The notes below the pieces were generated by a model. It saw only the letters and a program-made list of their open reading frames with translations, was not told the DNA's origin and did not search any database. The position numbers and the translations under genes were made by a program. Shown one piece after another: positions 6,910 to 14,040 of a DNA stretch of 64,000 nucleotides (position 1 is its first letter; each line of letters starts with the position of its first letter). This DNA comes from Cryptosporangium arvum DSM 44712 (GTDB taxonomy: Bacteria > Actinomycetota > Actinomycetes > Mycobacteriales > Cryptosporangiaceae). The stretch is taken from NCBI RefSeq assembly GCF_000585375.1, contig NZ_KK073874.1:5851864-5915863 (forward strand). Reading direction: 5' to 3'.

Positions 6910-8742
6910 ATGGCAACCGGGCGGTTCCGCCGACTCCAAGCATCGCGTCGCAAGGAGCTCGAGGCGGAGGCCGCCTCGCAGACGCCACCGCGCTCCGGCC
7001 GGGTGGCCCCGTGGATGGTCGCCGGCGTCGTCGCCGTCCTGGTCTTCTGCGGAGTCACCGCCGGCTACGTCGTGGCTGCTCGCGCCGGTTGTGACGGCAC
7101 GCCGACCACGCTCTCCGTCGTCGTCTCGCCCGACCAGGTGGACGTCGTCCGCAAGACGGCCGCGGCCTGGCAGGACGGGAAACCCTCTGTCGACGGCCGG
7201 TGCGCGCGGATCCAGGTCACCGGTGGGGCGTCCCGCGACGTCGCGGCCGCGCTCAGCCCCGACCAGGAGCCCGGCGGCCAGGACGAGACCGCCCGCCCGG
7301 ACGTCTGGATCCCGGAGTCCAACAGCTGGGTGCTCTCCGCCGCCCGCCGCCAGGACGTCGCGGCGATGGTGAGCGGGCAGCGCACGAGCGTCGCCACCTC
7401 GCCGGTCGTGATGGCCGTGCCGCGCCCGATGGCCGAGGCGCTCGGCTGGCCGGCCACGCAGGTCTCCTGGTCGGACTTCGTCGGCATGCACTTCCTGAAG
7501 AAGACGTGGAAGAACTACGGCCACCCGGAGTGGGGCGGCATCCGGCTCGGCATGACCGAGCCGACGACCTCCACCGCGGGCCTGCTCAGCCTGGTGCCGA
7601 TCTCCGACCGGAACGGCGACGACACGATCTCGCTCGACGAGGCGAAGGCACTGCTGGTGTTCAGCCGGTCGGTCACCGACCGCCAGGCCGACAGCGCCCC
7701 GTTCTACCAGGCCTTACGCAGCGCGCCCACCGAGATCGCCGCGATGAGGACGATCAGCGCGTTCCCGTCGCTGGAGCACGACCTGGCCACGTACAACGCC
7801 GGCGACCCGGCCGTGAAGCTCGTGCCGCTCTACCCGGGCGAGGGCACGGTCTTCGCCGACTACCCGTACACGATCCTGAACGCGTCCTGGGTCGACTCGT
7901 TCCGCCGGCAGGTGGCACTGGAGTTCCAGGAGTTCCTGCAGACGAGCACCGCGCAGCGCATCTACGGCGACGCCGGGTATCGCGCCCCCGACAAGTCCAC
8001 CCGGTACGCCGAGGGCACGCTCGGCGAGCTGGGCTTCTCCGACCAGGTGGGCGCGATCGCCCGCACCGTCGGGTCCGCCGACACCGTCGACCGCACGATC
8101 GTCTACTGGACCGCGCTCGAACGCACCACGACGTTCCTCGCGGTCGTCGACACGTCCGGGTCGATGGTCGAACCACTCGGCGCCAAGACACGCATGCAGG
8201 TCGTCCAGGAAGCCGCGATCAAGGCGATCTCGCTCTTCGACGACGACTCGCACGTCGGCCTCTGGCAGTTCTCCACGAACCTGATCGGCAACCAGGACTG
8301 GCGGCAGGTCATGCCGCTGACCCGGGCCGGGTCGAAGGACGCGGCGACCGGGAAGCCGTTCCGGGAGGTCGGCATCCAGAAGGTGCTCGCCCTGCGCCCC
8401 GGGGGTAACACCGGCCTCTACGACACCGTCCTGGCCGCCTACAAGTACATGCAGAAGAACTGGCAACCCCGCCAGCTCAACCTCGTCGTCGTGCTCACCG
8501 ACGGGCGCAACCAGGACGACAACGGCATCAGCCGCGCGTCGCTGCTCGGCCAGCTGCGCTCGATCCGCCAGCCCGACCGACCGGTGCAGGTCATCACGCT
8601 GGGTCTCGGCGACAGCGTTGACGAATCCGAGCTCCGCCAGATCTCCAACGCCACCGGCGGCAAGTCCTACAAAGCCAAGGATGCCGACGACCTGGAGCGG
8701 CTGTGGCTCGCGACGATCCTCGGCGAGTCGCCACCCAAGTAG
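6910..8742 (+). CDS. Membrane-anchored solute-binding/VWA hybrid protein
   Basis: This 610-residue protein starts at an ATG behind GGAGG. A cytoplasmic basic segment (1-33) precedes one transmembrane helix (about 35-57), so the rest is probably extracellular. Residues about 65-390 look like an extracellular solute-binding domain (VVVSPDQVDVVRKTAAAWQ; PDVWIPESNSW). Residues about 408-605 form a von Willebrand A domain with a metal site DTSGSM starting at Asp414 and a later VLTDGRNQDDN. Such binding-protein/VWA fusions are common in actinomycetes; the ligand is unknown. It is a single gene with no permease beside it. Confidence 0.88.
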   Translation: MATGRFRRLQASRRKELEAEAASQTPPRSGRVAPWMVAGVVAVLVFCGVTAGYVVAARAGCDGTPTTLSVVVSPDQVDVVRKTAAAWQDGKPSVDGRCARIQVTGGASRDVAAALSPDQEPGGQDETARPDVWIPESNSWVLSAARRQDVAAMVSGQRTSVATSPVVMAVPRPMAEALGWPATQVSWSDFVGMHFLKKTWKNYGHPEWGGIRLGMTEPTTSTAGLLSLVPISDRNGDDTISLDEAKALLVFSRSVTDRQADSAPFYQALRSAPTEIAAMRTISAFPSLEHDLATYNAGDPAVKLVPLYPGEGTVFADYPYTILNASWVDSFRRQVALEFQEFLQTSTAQRIYGDAGYRAPDKSTRYAEGTLGELGFSDQVGAIARTVGSADTVDRTIVYWTALERTTTFLAVVDTSGSMVEPLGAKTRMQVVQEAAIKAISLFDDDSHVGLWQFSTNLIGNQDWRQVMPLTRAGSKDAATGKPFREVGIQKVLALRPGGNTGLYDTVLAAYKYMQKNWQPRQLNLVVVLTDGRNQDDNGISRASLLGQLRSIRQPDRPVQVITLGLGDSVDESELRQISNATGGKSYKAKDADDLERLWLATILGESPPK

Positions 8743-9196
8743 CCGTTCGGCTAGGGCCGAGGGGGCCGGACAGCGCCGAAACTCGGGACGCTGGAATGGG
8801 GTGTCCCGCTCCCTCGTTACCTCATCCGGCGTGGCATCGTTAGAGCCATCGGAAATGGCGCAGGTCACAGAGAGCAGGGGTGCGCGGATCGGTCACGGTC
8901 CGCACGCTTCGGTCAACTCTGCGGGATCCCTCTCGAAGAAATCCCCCATTTCGGTGCGTTTCGCCTCGCGTTATCCACAACCGATGGGCAGTTCGCGAAG
9001 TGTTTTCAATTCGTTGCCCACAACTCGGCCCATCCGGGCGATGTTTGGAGTTGCGGTGAGGGACCATGATGTGAGGGAAACCACAGGTTCGACGACGAGC
9101 CGCACCGCACCACCGGCACCACGGAAAGACCCCAGCATGGCACCGCAATTGATGTCCAACCTGAACAATCAGTACATTCTGACCGGAGACCCTTCG
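8743..9196. other. Intergenic region with two DnaA-box-like 9-mers
   Basis: I see no gene in these 454 bp. TTATCCACA at 8971-8979 matches the classical DnaA box exactly, and TTGCCCACA at 9014-9022 is one base from the actinobacterial form TTGTCCACA. A weak AGCCG/CGGCT hairpin follows the upstream stop. The area probably contains the promoter of the DUF5999 gene. Confidence 0.4.
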
Positions 9197-9394
9197 ATGT
9201 GCCCGCATGAGCCGAAGTGCCCTTCATTCGAAGCCCCTGACCGGGACGCCGCGTCGATCCTCGCCGCGCACCCCGTCCAGGGTTGGAGCCTGCTCTGCAA
9301 CGGCGTGATCGTTTTCGAAGACACCGGTGAGCTGCTGCCCGACGGCCGCTGCGTCGACCCGTGTCGACCGGAACCCGCACACGCCGCCGCCTAG
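9197..9394 (+). CDS. DUF5999 family protein
   Basis: This 65-residue protein begins MCPHEPKCPSFEAPDRDAAS and contains GWSLLCNGVIVFEDTGELLP. That is essentially the conserved DUF5999 sequence widespread in Streptomyces and relatives. The N-terminal Cys/His spacing (C-P-H-x4-C) and the later Cys residues suggest a possible metal site, but the function is unknown. I chose the ATG at 9197 because it matches the family start and has GGAG nine bases upstream; in-frame ATGs at 9137 and 9152 are possible. Confidence 0.8.
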   Translation: MCPHEPKCPSFEAPDRDAASILAAHPVQGWSLLCNGVIVFEDTGELLPDGRCVDPCRPEPAHAAA

Positions 9395-10119
9395 CTCACC
9401 CGGGCGGCGCCGAAGCCGCCCGTAACCCCCGGTGGCAGGTCGTCTCCCCGAACCACGGGGTCTCCCCGCCGCCGGTCCACCCACGGCGGCCGCCGCATCC
9501 TCCGGCGCGCGTCCTCACCCGATCCGCGCGTCGCCCGGCCCACCCGGCCGGGTCCGGCGCCCGCCGCCCATGACTCTTCCCGCATCGCCCGGCAACCTCC
9601 GGCGCCGATGCCCCCCACCCGCACGCCCCGGCTGACGTCCCAGCGTGACTCCGCCCGGGGTGACGGCACGCGGAGTTCGTAGCGGCGGCTCGCCCAGGAG
9701 CGGCCATCACGGCCAGTGCGCCGGATCCCGGCCTCCTGGACGCCGCGATGGAGTGGTCGCGGAGCAGCACCGGCGCAGGGCTCCCGGTGGGTGACGCCGG
9801 CCGCCTCCCTCGTGGCGTTCATTCCGTCGGCGAACCCGACCGGCGAGCCCTGCCCCTCGGCGATCCGGTCGGTGAAGATCGTTCCGACGACGGCGGACGG
9901 TGTTGAGCGCACCGCGGACCATCCCGCTGCGCTCGCGCGGTACCTCGGCCGACACCGCCGAGCGCTCGCCGGAAGCACGCAACCGACGCCGAGCCCGGTC
10001 CTGAGCAGCCCCGATCCGGGCCCGCAGCAGGCCACCGGCGGCGATCAGGAGCGACCGAGGCCGACGCCCAACACGAAGCAACCGGCGACGCCCGCCTCGG
10101 AGCGATCGGCCAAGGACCC

Positions 10120-10313
10120 AACGCGGAGCGACCCGGCCGACGAACCAACGCGAAGCGACCGACCGACGCCCAGCGCGAAAGCGACCGGCCGACGAACCAA
10201 CGCGAAGCGACCGCCCAACGACCCAGCGCGAAGCGACCGACCGACGCCCAGCGCGAAAGTGGCCGGCCGACGCCCAGCGCGTAGCGACCGGCCGACGCCC
10301 CGACGCGAAGCGA
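10120..10313. repeat. Degenerate tandem repeat, about 25-27 bp unit
   Basis: About seven imperfect copies share the core AGCGCGAAGCGACCG followed by ACCGACGCCC or GGCCGACGAACC. Unit length drifts between 25 and 27 bp, so no reading frame is kept. The minus-strand form contains GCTGGGCG, a string also common in the 33-kb repeat block, but the periods differ. Confidence 0.6.
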
Positions 10314-10449
10314 TCTTCTGCAGTGACCGGCCGGTAGACGTGCCGACGACCAGGGCGGCGGCCATCGGGATGCCGCCGGAGAGAACCGGCGTCGACCTGA
10401 CTGCAGCCGACCACCTGCTGCCGCCAGACTGCGCTGAAGGGCAGGAACC

Positions 10450-10785
10450 CTGAACGCGGCCGCCGGGTGAGGAACGCGGCGACGATGAGGCAGGTCGACG
10501 CCGGAACCTCGGCGCCCGGAACTCCGTCACCCCGCGCATCATGAACCGGCCCGCGCTCGGGCAGATCGGCACATCGACCAGGAAACACCCAGCGCCGGCC
10601 GAGGTGCTCAGAGAGCAGCCCGGCGAGCGACCCGGCCACGGCGCCGTTGACCGCGCCCCAGCCGCCGAAGCCGATCAGCCACGTGCGGCGGCAGCCGAAC
10701 CGGTCGGCGGCGAACCGGTCGGCGGGCACCCGGGGCGGCCAGAGACCGGGCGTAGCCGTCGAGAACCCATCCGAGCTCGGCGTGA
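10450..10785 (-). pseudogene. Remnant of an MFS (DHA2/EmrB-QacA type) transporter
   Basis: Two adjacent minus-strand frames recall the first part of a DHA2-type transporter. One has ELGWVLDGYARSLAA (10785 downward), like the family LQWVVDAYxLxLAA. After a frameshift near 10740, the other has DRFAADRFGCRRTWLIGF and LLSEHLGRRWVFPG, like the conserved G-R-L-A-D-R-F-G-R-R loop and W-R-W-V-F. The remaining ten or more helices are absent. The gene is broken and truncated. Confidence 0.5.
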
Positions 10786-11205
10786 TCCGGGTGAGTGACG
10801 CATGCGCTGCGGATCAACGGCCAAGCCAGGTACCGGTAGATCGGCGCGGTGCCGACATCTCCGATCAAACGCTCACCCGGCGGTACCGCCGACTGCGCAC
10901 CGAGATCGGCTGCGCCGGCCGGGAGACCCTGGTGCTGCAGAAGCTGACCCGGCCCTCGCGGATGACCTCGGTCGACGTGCACGGCGTGGTCCACCAGCTC
11001 GTCGGCGGCGTGGTCGGCCGAACGTCCACGACGTCGCGCTGACATCACCACCGCGGACACACCGCCGCTGGAGGCGCTCACCTGCGACGGTCGGCTCGGC
11101 TACGCGGAGCCGGCGGCCACCACCGGGCCGACGACCATCCCGGCCATCGGCCGGGTCCGCCGGACGTCGTGGAGCGGATCGGGTCGGAACCCCTGCTGCG
11201 CGACG

Positions 11206-12099
11206 TCAAGCCGCTCGGCGCGGTGCGGTGACCGCGGGGTAGTGCTTCTCGAGGAACTCGCGGTAGCCGGTGGGCCGGTACCCGATGAGTCGCTCCAGAT
11301 CGCCGGTGTCCTGGCTGAACGAGCCGAGGCCGACGCCGACGACCCAGGCCGTCAGGAACTCGGCCACCGGCCGGGGCAGGTCGTTCCGGAGGTAGGTGTC
11401 GAGGTACTCGTCCGCCCCGACGGTGACGTACGGAACCGTGGTGCCGTGGATCTCGCTCAACGTGGCGGCGATCTCCCGGAACGACGCCGCCTCGCTCCCG
11501 TTCAGCGTGTAGGTCGTGTTCTCGTGGCCCTCCCCGGTGAGCACGGCCACGTTGGCCGCGGCGAGATCGTGCACCAGCGCCGGCGCCATCGTGCCCTCAC
11601 CCGGGGGCACGCGCACTCCCTGCGCGTACGGGTCGGCGCCGAGGTAGACGTCGAGGTGGTCGAGGTACATCGGGTTGCGCAGGATGGTGTAGGTCAACCC
11701 GGAGGCGCGGAGGGCGTGCTCGGCGAAGACGTCGGACTCGGTGACTCCCACCTGCGTGATGCCGAGCGTCTCGTCGCGTTGGATCGCGGTGTAGATCACG
11801 TGCTCGACGCCGGCCTGTTTCGCCGCGGCGATGGCCGTGAAGTGCTGGGCGTTGCGGTCGGTGAACGCTTCCGCCGAGACGAGCAGGAGCTTGTCGACGC
11901 CGTCGAAGGCACGCACCAGCGACGCGTGGTCGAAGTAGTCGCCCCGGCGGATGTCCACACCTCGCTCGGCCAGGTCGGCCGCTCGGGCGGGGGTGCGGGC
12001 GAGCCCGGCCAACCGGTCGGCGGGCAGGCGCTCGAGGAGGAGTTCCAGTGTCCGGCGGCCCAGGTTGCCGGTAGCGCCGGTGACGAGCAGCTTTCCCAT
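11206..12099 (-). CDS. NmrA-like NAD(P)-binding reductase
   Basis: This 297-residue protein has the Rossmann start MGKLLVTGATGNLGRRTLEL (glycine motif G-A-T-G-N-L-G) and continues as an atypical short-chain dehydrogenase of the NmrA/quinone reductase (QorB-like) group. RGDYFDHASLVRAFDGVDKL and YTILRNPMYLDHL are typical of it. It probably senses redox state or reduces quinones. AGGAA precedes the ATG at 12099. The divergent TetR gene and two palindromes between them indicate TetR control. Confidence 0.88.
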   Translation of the reverse strand: MGKLLVTGATGNLGRRTLELLLERLPADRLAGLARTPARAADLAERGVDIRRGDYFDHASLVRAFDGVDKLLLVSAEAFTDRNAQHFTAIAAAKQAGVEHVIYTAIQRDETLGITQVGVTESDVFAEHALRASGLTYTILRNPMYLDHLDVYLGADPYAQGVRVPPGEGTMAPALVHDLAAANVAVLTGEGHENTTYTLNGSEAASFREIAATLSEIHGTTVPYVTVGADEYLDTYLRNDLPRPVAEFLTAWVVGVGLGSFSQDTGDLERLIGYRPTGYREFLEKHYPAVTAPRRAA

Positions 12100-12135
12100 G
12101 CGTCGATTCCTGTTCTGTGGTTCGGTCGGCGTCTC

Positions 12136-12160
12136 AACAATGATGCCCATCATCATTGTT
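12136..12160. promoter_or_regulatory. TetR operator 1 (perfect 10-bp inverted repeat)
   Basis: AACAATGATG and CATCATTGTT are perfect inverted copies separated by CCCAT. The site sits between the divergent reductase and TetR genes, near the reductase promoter side. TetR dimers typically bind such palindromes. Confidence 0.8.
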
Positions 12161-12178
12161 CATCAAGGCGGCCGGGGC

Positions 12179-12203
12179 AACAATGATGAGGAGTATCATC
12201 GAT
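12179..12203. promoter_or_regulatory. TetR operator 2 (imperfect copy)
   Basis: AACAATGATG is followed after five bases by TATCATCGAT. The left arm is identical to operator 1 and the right arm matches at seven of ten positions. It lies 38 bp before the TetR start, so autoregulation is likely. Confidence 0.65.
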
Positions 12204-12241
12204 ACCGGGAGTGACACCGTCCGCCGCGGGAGGAGACTCAC

Positions 12242-12853
12242 GTGCCCCGACTCACGCCGGAGCAGAAGCAGCGCAACCACGACCGGATCGTCGAGGCCGC
12301 AGGCCGCGGATTCCGAGCCCGGGGAGTCGACGGGATCGGCATCGCTGATCTGATGAAGGCCGCCGAGATGACGCACGGCGGCTTCTACAACCACTTCGGA
12401 TCCAAGGACGACCTCACGCGGGAGGTCATCCGGCAGGGCTTCGCCAGTTCCCTCACGGCCCTGGCCGACATTCGCGACGAACATCCCGGCTCGGCCCGGG
12501 CGGCCCTGGATCACCTGGTCGACCAGTACCTGTCGGTGCTGCACCGCGACCATCCCGAAGACGGCTGCGCGTCCGCCGCCCTGGTCACGGACACCGGACG
12601 CGACGACGTCGCGACCCAGGCCGAGTACCAGCAGGGGCTCGAGGGCTTCTTCCGCGCGATCACCGACATGATGCTCGAGAACGCCCGCCAGTCCGGCACC
12701 GGGCTGACCACCGCGTCCGCCCGCGAACAGGCCATCGCGCTCTTCAGCCAGCTGGTCGGCGCGCTCGTCCTCGCGCGAGCGGTCGCCAAGTCGTCCCCCG
12801 ACCGGGCGGACGAGATCCTCGCGGCGAATCGCACCCGGCTCACGCAAGCCTGA
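12242..12853 (+). CDS. TetR-family transcriptional repressor
   Basis: This 203-residue protein starts at GTG behind GGAGGAG. The TetR DNA-binding domain occupies residues 1-55 (HDRIVEAAGRGFRARGVDGI; MTHGGFYNHFGSKDDLT), followed by an all-helical ligand domain with DGCASAALVTD in the middle, as in the AcrR/NemR-like branch. It is divergent from the NmrA-like reductase and probably represses both genes through the two palindromes upstream. The ligand is probably an electrophile or quinone by analogy only. Confidence 0.92.
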   Translation: MPRLTPEQKQRNHDRIVEAAGRGFRARGVDGIGIADLMKAAEMTHGGFYNHFGSKDDLTREVIRQGFASSLTALADIRDEHPGSARAALDHLVDQYLSVLHRDHPEDGCASAALVTDTGRDDVATQAEYQQGLEGFFRAITDMMLENARQSGTGLTTASAREQAIALFSQLVGALVLARAVAKSSPDRADEILAANRTRLTQA

Positions 12854-13040
12854 CGCCCGGAGGGCAACGATCGTCTCGGCCGGGCCGGGCATGGTCCGGC
12901 CGTGGCCGGGAGGCGAACCGATTCGCGGCGGCACCGTGCCGTGCGGCTACTGGCTCCGCCCACCGGCCGCGTGACGGCGATCCGTGCGCCCTACGCGAGG
13001 ACGTGCCATGCTGGGGACATGACGAGCGATCTCAGGAGTC

Positions 13041-13436
13041 ATGCCGCGTAGGGCACCCGGGCGGGTGCGGGCGTCACGCGGGCACGTGGCGGTCGTGTCC
13101 ACGCGAGGACTCCCGGACGGCACGGCCCACGCGCTGGACCGTCTGGACCGGCCCGAGTTACGGCCCGCCGCCGTCGCGGAGTCCCTGTCGCGCTGGCGCC
13201 GCATCGCCGCGATGCCCCGGTCGGCGCTGGCCGACCCGCACAACGACATCACCGAGTTCGTCGCGCCGGCCGTGCGGGATCACCTGGAACGCGCCGTGCG
13301 GGCCCTCGGCCGCCGAGCGGCCCGGCCCCTCCGCGCGACGGTCGACCCACTCGACCGGCAGTTCGAAGCCAAGACCCTCAACAACCCGCGCCTGGATCCG
13401 GCCGCGCCGTGGTGGGCCCGCCGGTGGTGGCATTGA
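13041..13436 (+). CDS. Small hypothetical protein ending in PWWARRWWH
   Basis: This 131-residue basic protein starts at an ATG preceded by AGGAG at six bases. Its end (LDPAAPWWARRWWH) is Trp-rich and looks like a real conserved terminus, not a chance frame. The middle is predicted helical. Its stop overlaps the 5' end of the GNAT gene, so the two may be coupled. I do not recognise a family. Confidence 0.55.
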   Translation: MPRRAPGRVRASRGHVAVVSTRGLPDGTAHALDRLDRPELRPAAVAESLSRWRRIAAMPRSALADPHNDITEFVAPAVRDHLERAVRALGRRAARPLRATVDPLDRQFEAKTLNNPRLDPAAPWWARRWWH

Positions 13437-14005
13437 CCGGCACTGGTAACGAGGCCGCCGGTGATCGCGCCGACGGGGACGGCACCGTTCTGGGCCGGCG
13501 GACCACGATCAGCGACGGCGTCGTGGCCCTCCGGCGGTGGAGTCCCGAGGACGCGGAGTGGTACGCCGCGGTCGTCACCGGGGATCCGCTGATTCAGCAG
13601 TTCACCGCCGAGTCGCCGACGGTGAGCGCGGACGAGGTGCGGTCGGCCATCCGGGAACTCCCGGCGGAGCCCACCGGCTTCCTGATCACCGACGACGCCA
13701 CCGGGCAGCGGCTCGGCAACATCGCGCTCACCCACGAGCACGGAATCGGTGACGTCTCGTACTGGCTGGCGGGCCATGCCCGGGGACGTGGCGTCGCCAC
13801 CGCGGCTCTTCGGCTCTTCACCGACTGGGCCCACGGCGCGCTGGACCTCTCCGAAGTGAGGCTGTGGGCCCACCGCGACAACGCCGGCTCCCGGGCGGTG
13901 GCCGAGCGGGCCGGGTACGTCCGGGATCCGGGGCGCGACGGCATCCGCGAGGTCAAGGACCGGTCGTGGCCGACCGTCGCCTACGTTCGTCGGCGACCCG
14001 GCTGA
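13409..14005 (+). CDS. GNAT-family N-acetyltransferase (RimJ/RimL-like)
   Basis: This protein is up to 198 residues. It carries the GNAT acetyl-CoA loop as HARGRGVATAALRLF (R-G-x-G-x-A form) and the following LWAHRDNAGSRAVAERAGY, characteristic of the RimJ/RimL-type acetyltransferases that modify protein N termini or small amines. Possible starts are GTG at 13409, 13424 or 13427 and TTG at 13433; the choice is uncertain. It overlaps the end of the preceding gene. The substrate is unknown. Confidence 0.85.
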   Translation: MVGPPVVALTGTGNEAAGDRADGDGTVLGRRTTISDGVVALRRWSPEDAEWYAAVVTGDPLIQQFTAESPTVSADEVRSAIRELPAEPTGFLITDDATGQRLGNIALTHEHGIGDVSYWLAGHARGRGVATAALRLFTDWAHGALDLSEVRLWAHRDNAGSRAVAERAGYVRDPGRDGIREVKDRSWPTVAYVRRRPG

Positions 14006-14034
14006 CCGCCGGCGCACGGTGTGCGCCGGCGGTC
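14004..14034. terminator. Bidirectional terminator between GNAT and gcvP
   Basis: A perfect 13-bp stem, GACCGCCGGCGCA paired with TGCGCCGGCGGTC, encloses the loop CGGTG. It lies between two convergent stops and could end transcription from both sides. Confidence 0.8.
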
Positions 14035-14040
14035 GGGGAC

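Larger units (their letters stand above)
9395..11205. other. 1.8-kb decayed region without an intact gene
   Basis: Several long open frames exist on both strands, but none shows a coherent protein. They are Arg/Pro/Ala-rich products of high GC. The region contains a degenerate tandem repeat (about 10120-10313), a frameshifted MFS transporter remnant (about 10450-10785) and unassigned fragments at 10840-11230. I read it as a graveyard of old insertions or deletions. Confidence 0.55.

Noticed and set aside
8971-9022. Replication origin
   Set aside because: Only two DnaA-like boxes and none of dnaA, dnaN or recF nearby.
9707-10729. 340-codon minus-strand frame and 245-codon plus-strand frame in the decayed region
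   Set aside because: Apart from the short MFS-like start neither shows a family, and both cross a repeat whose unit length is not a multiple of three.
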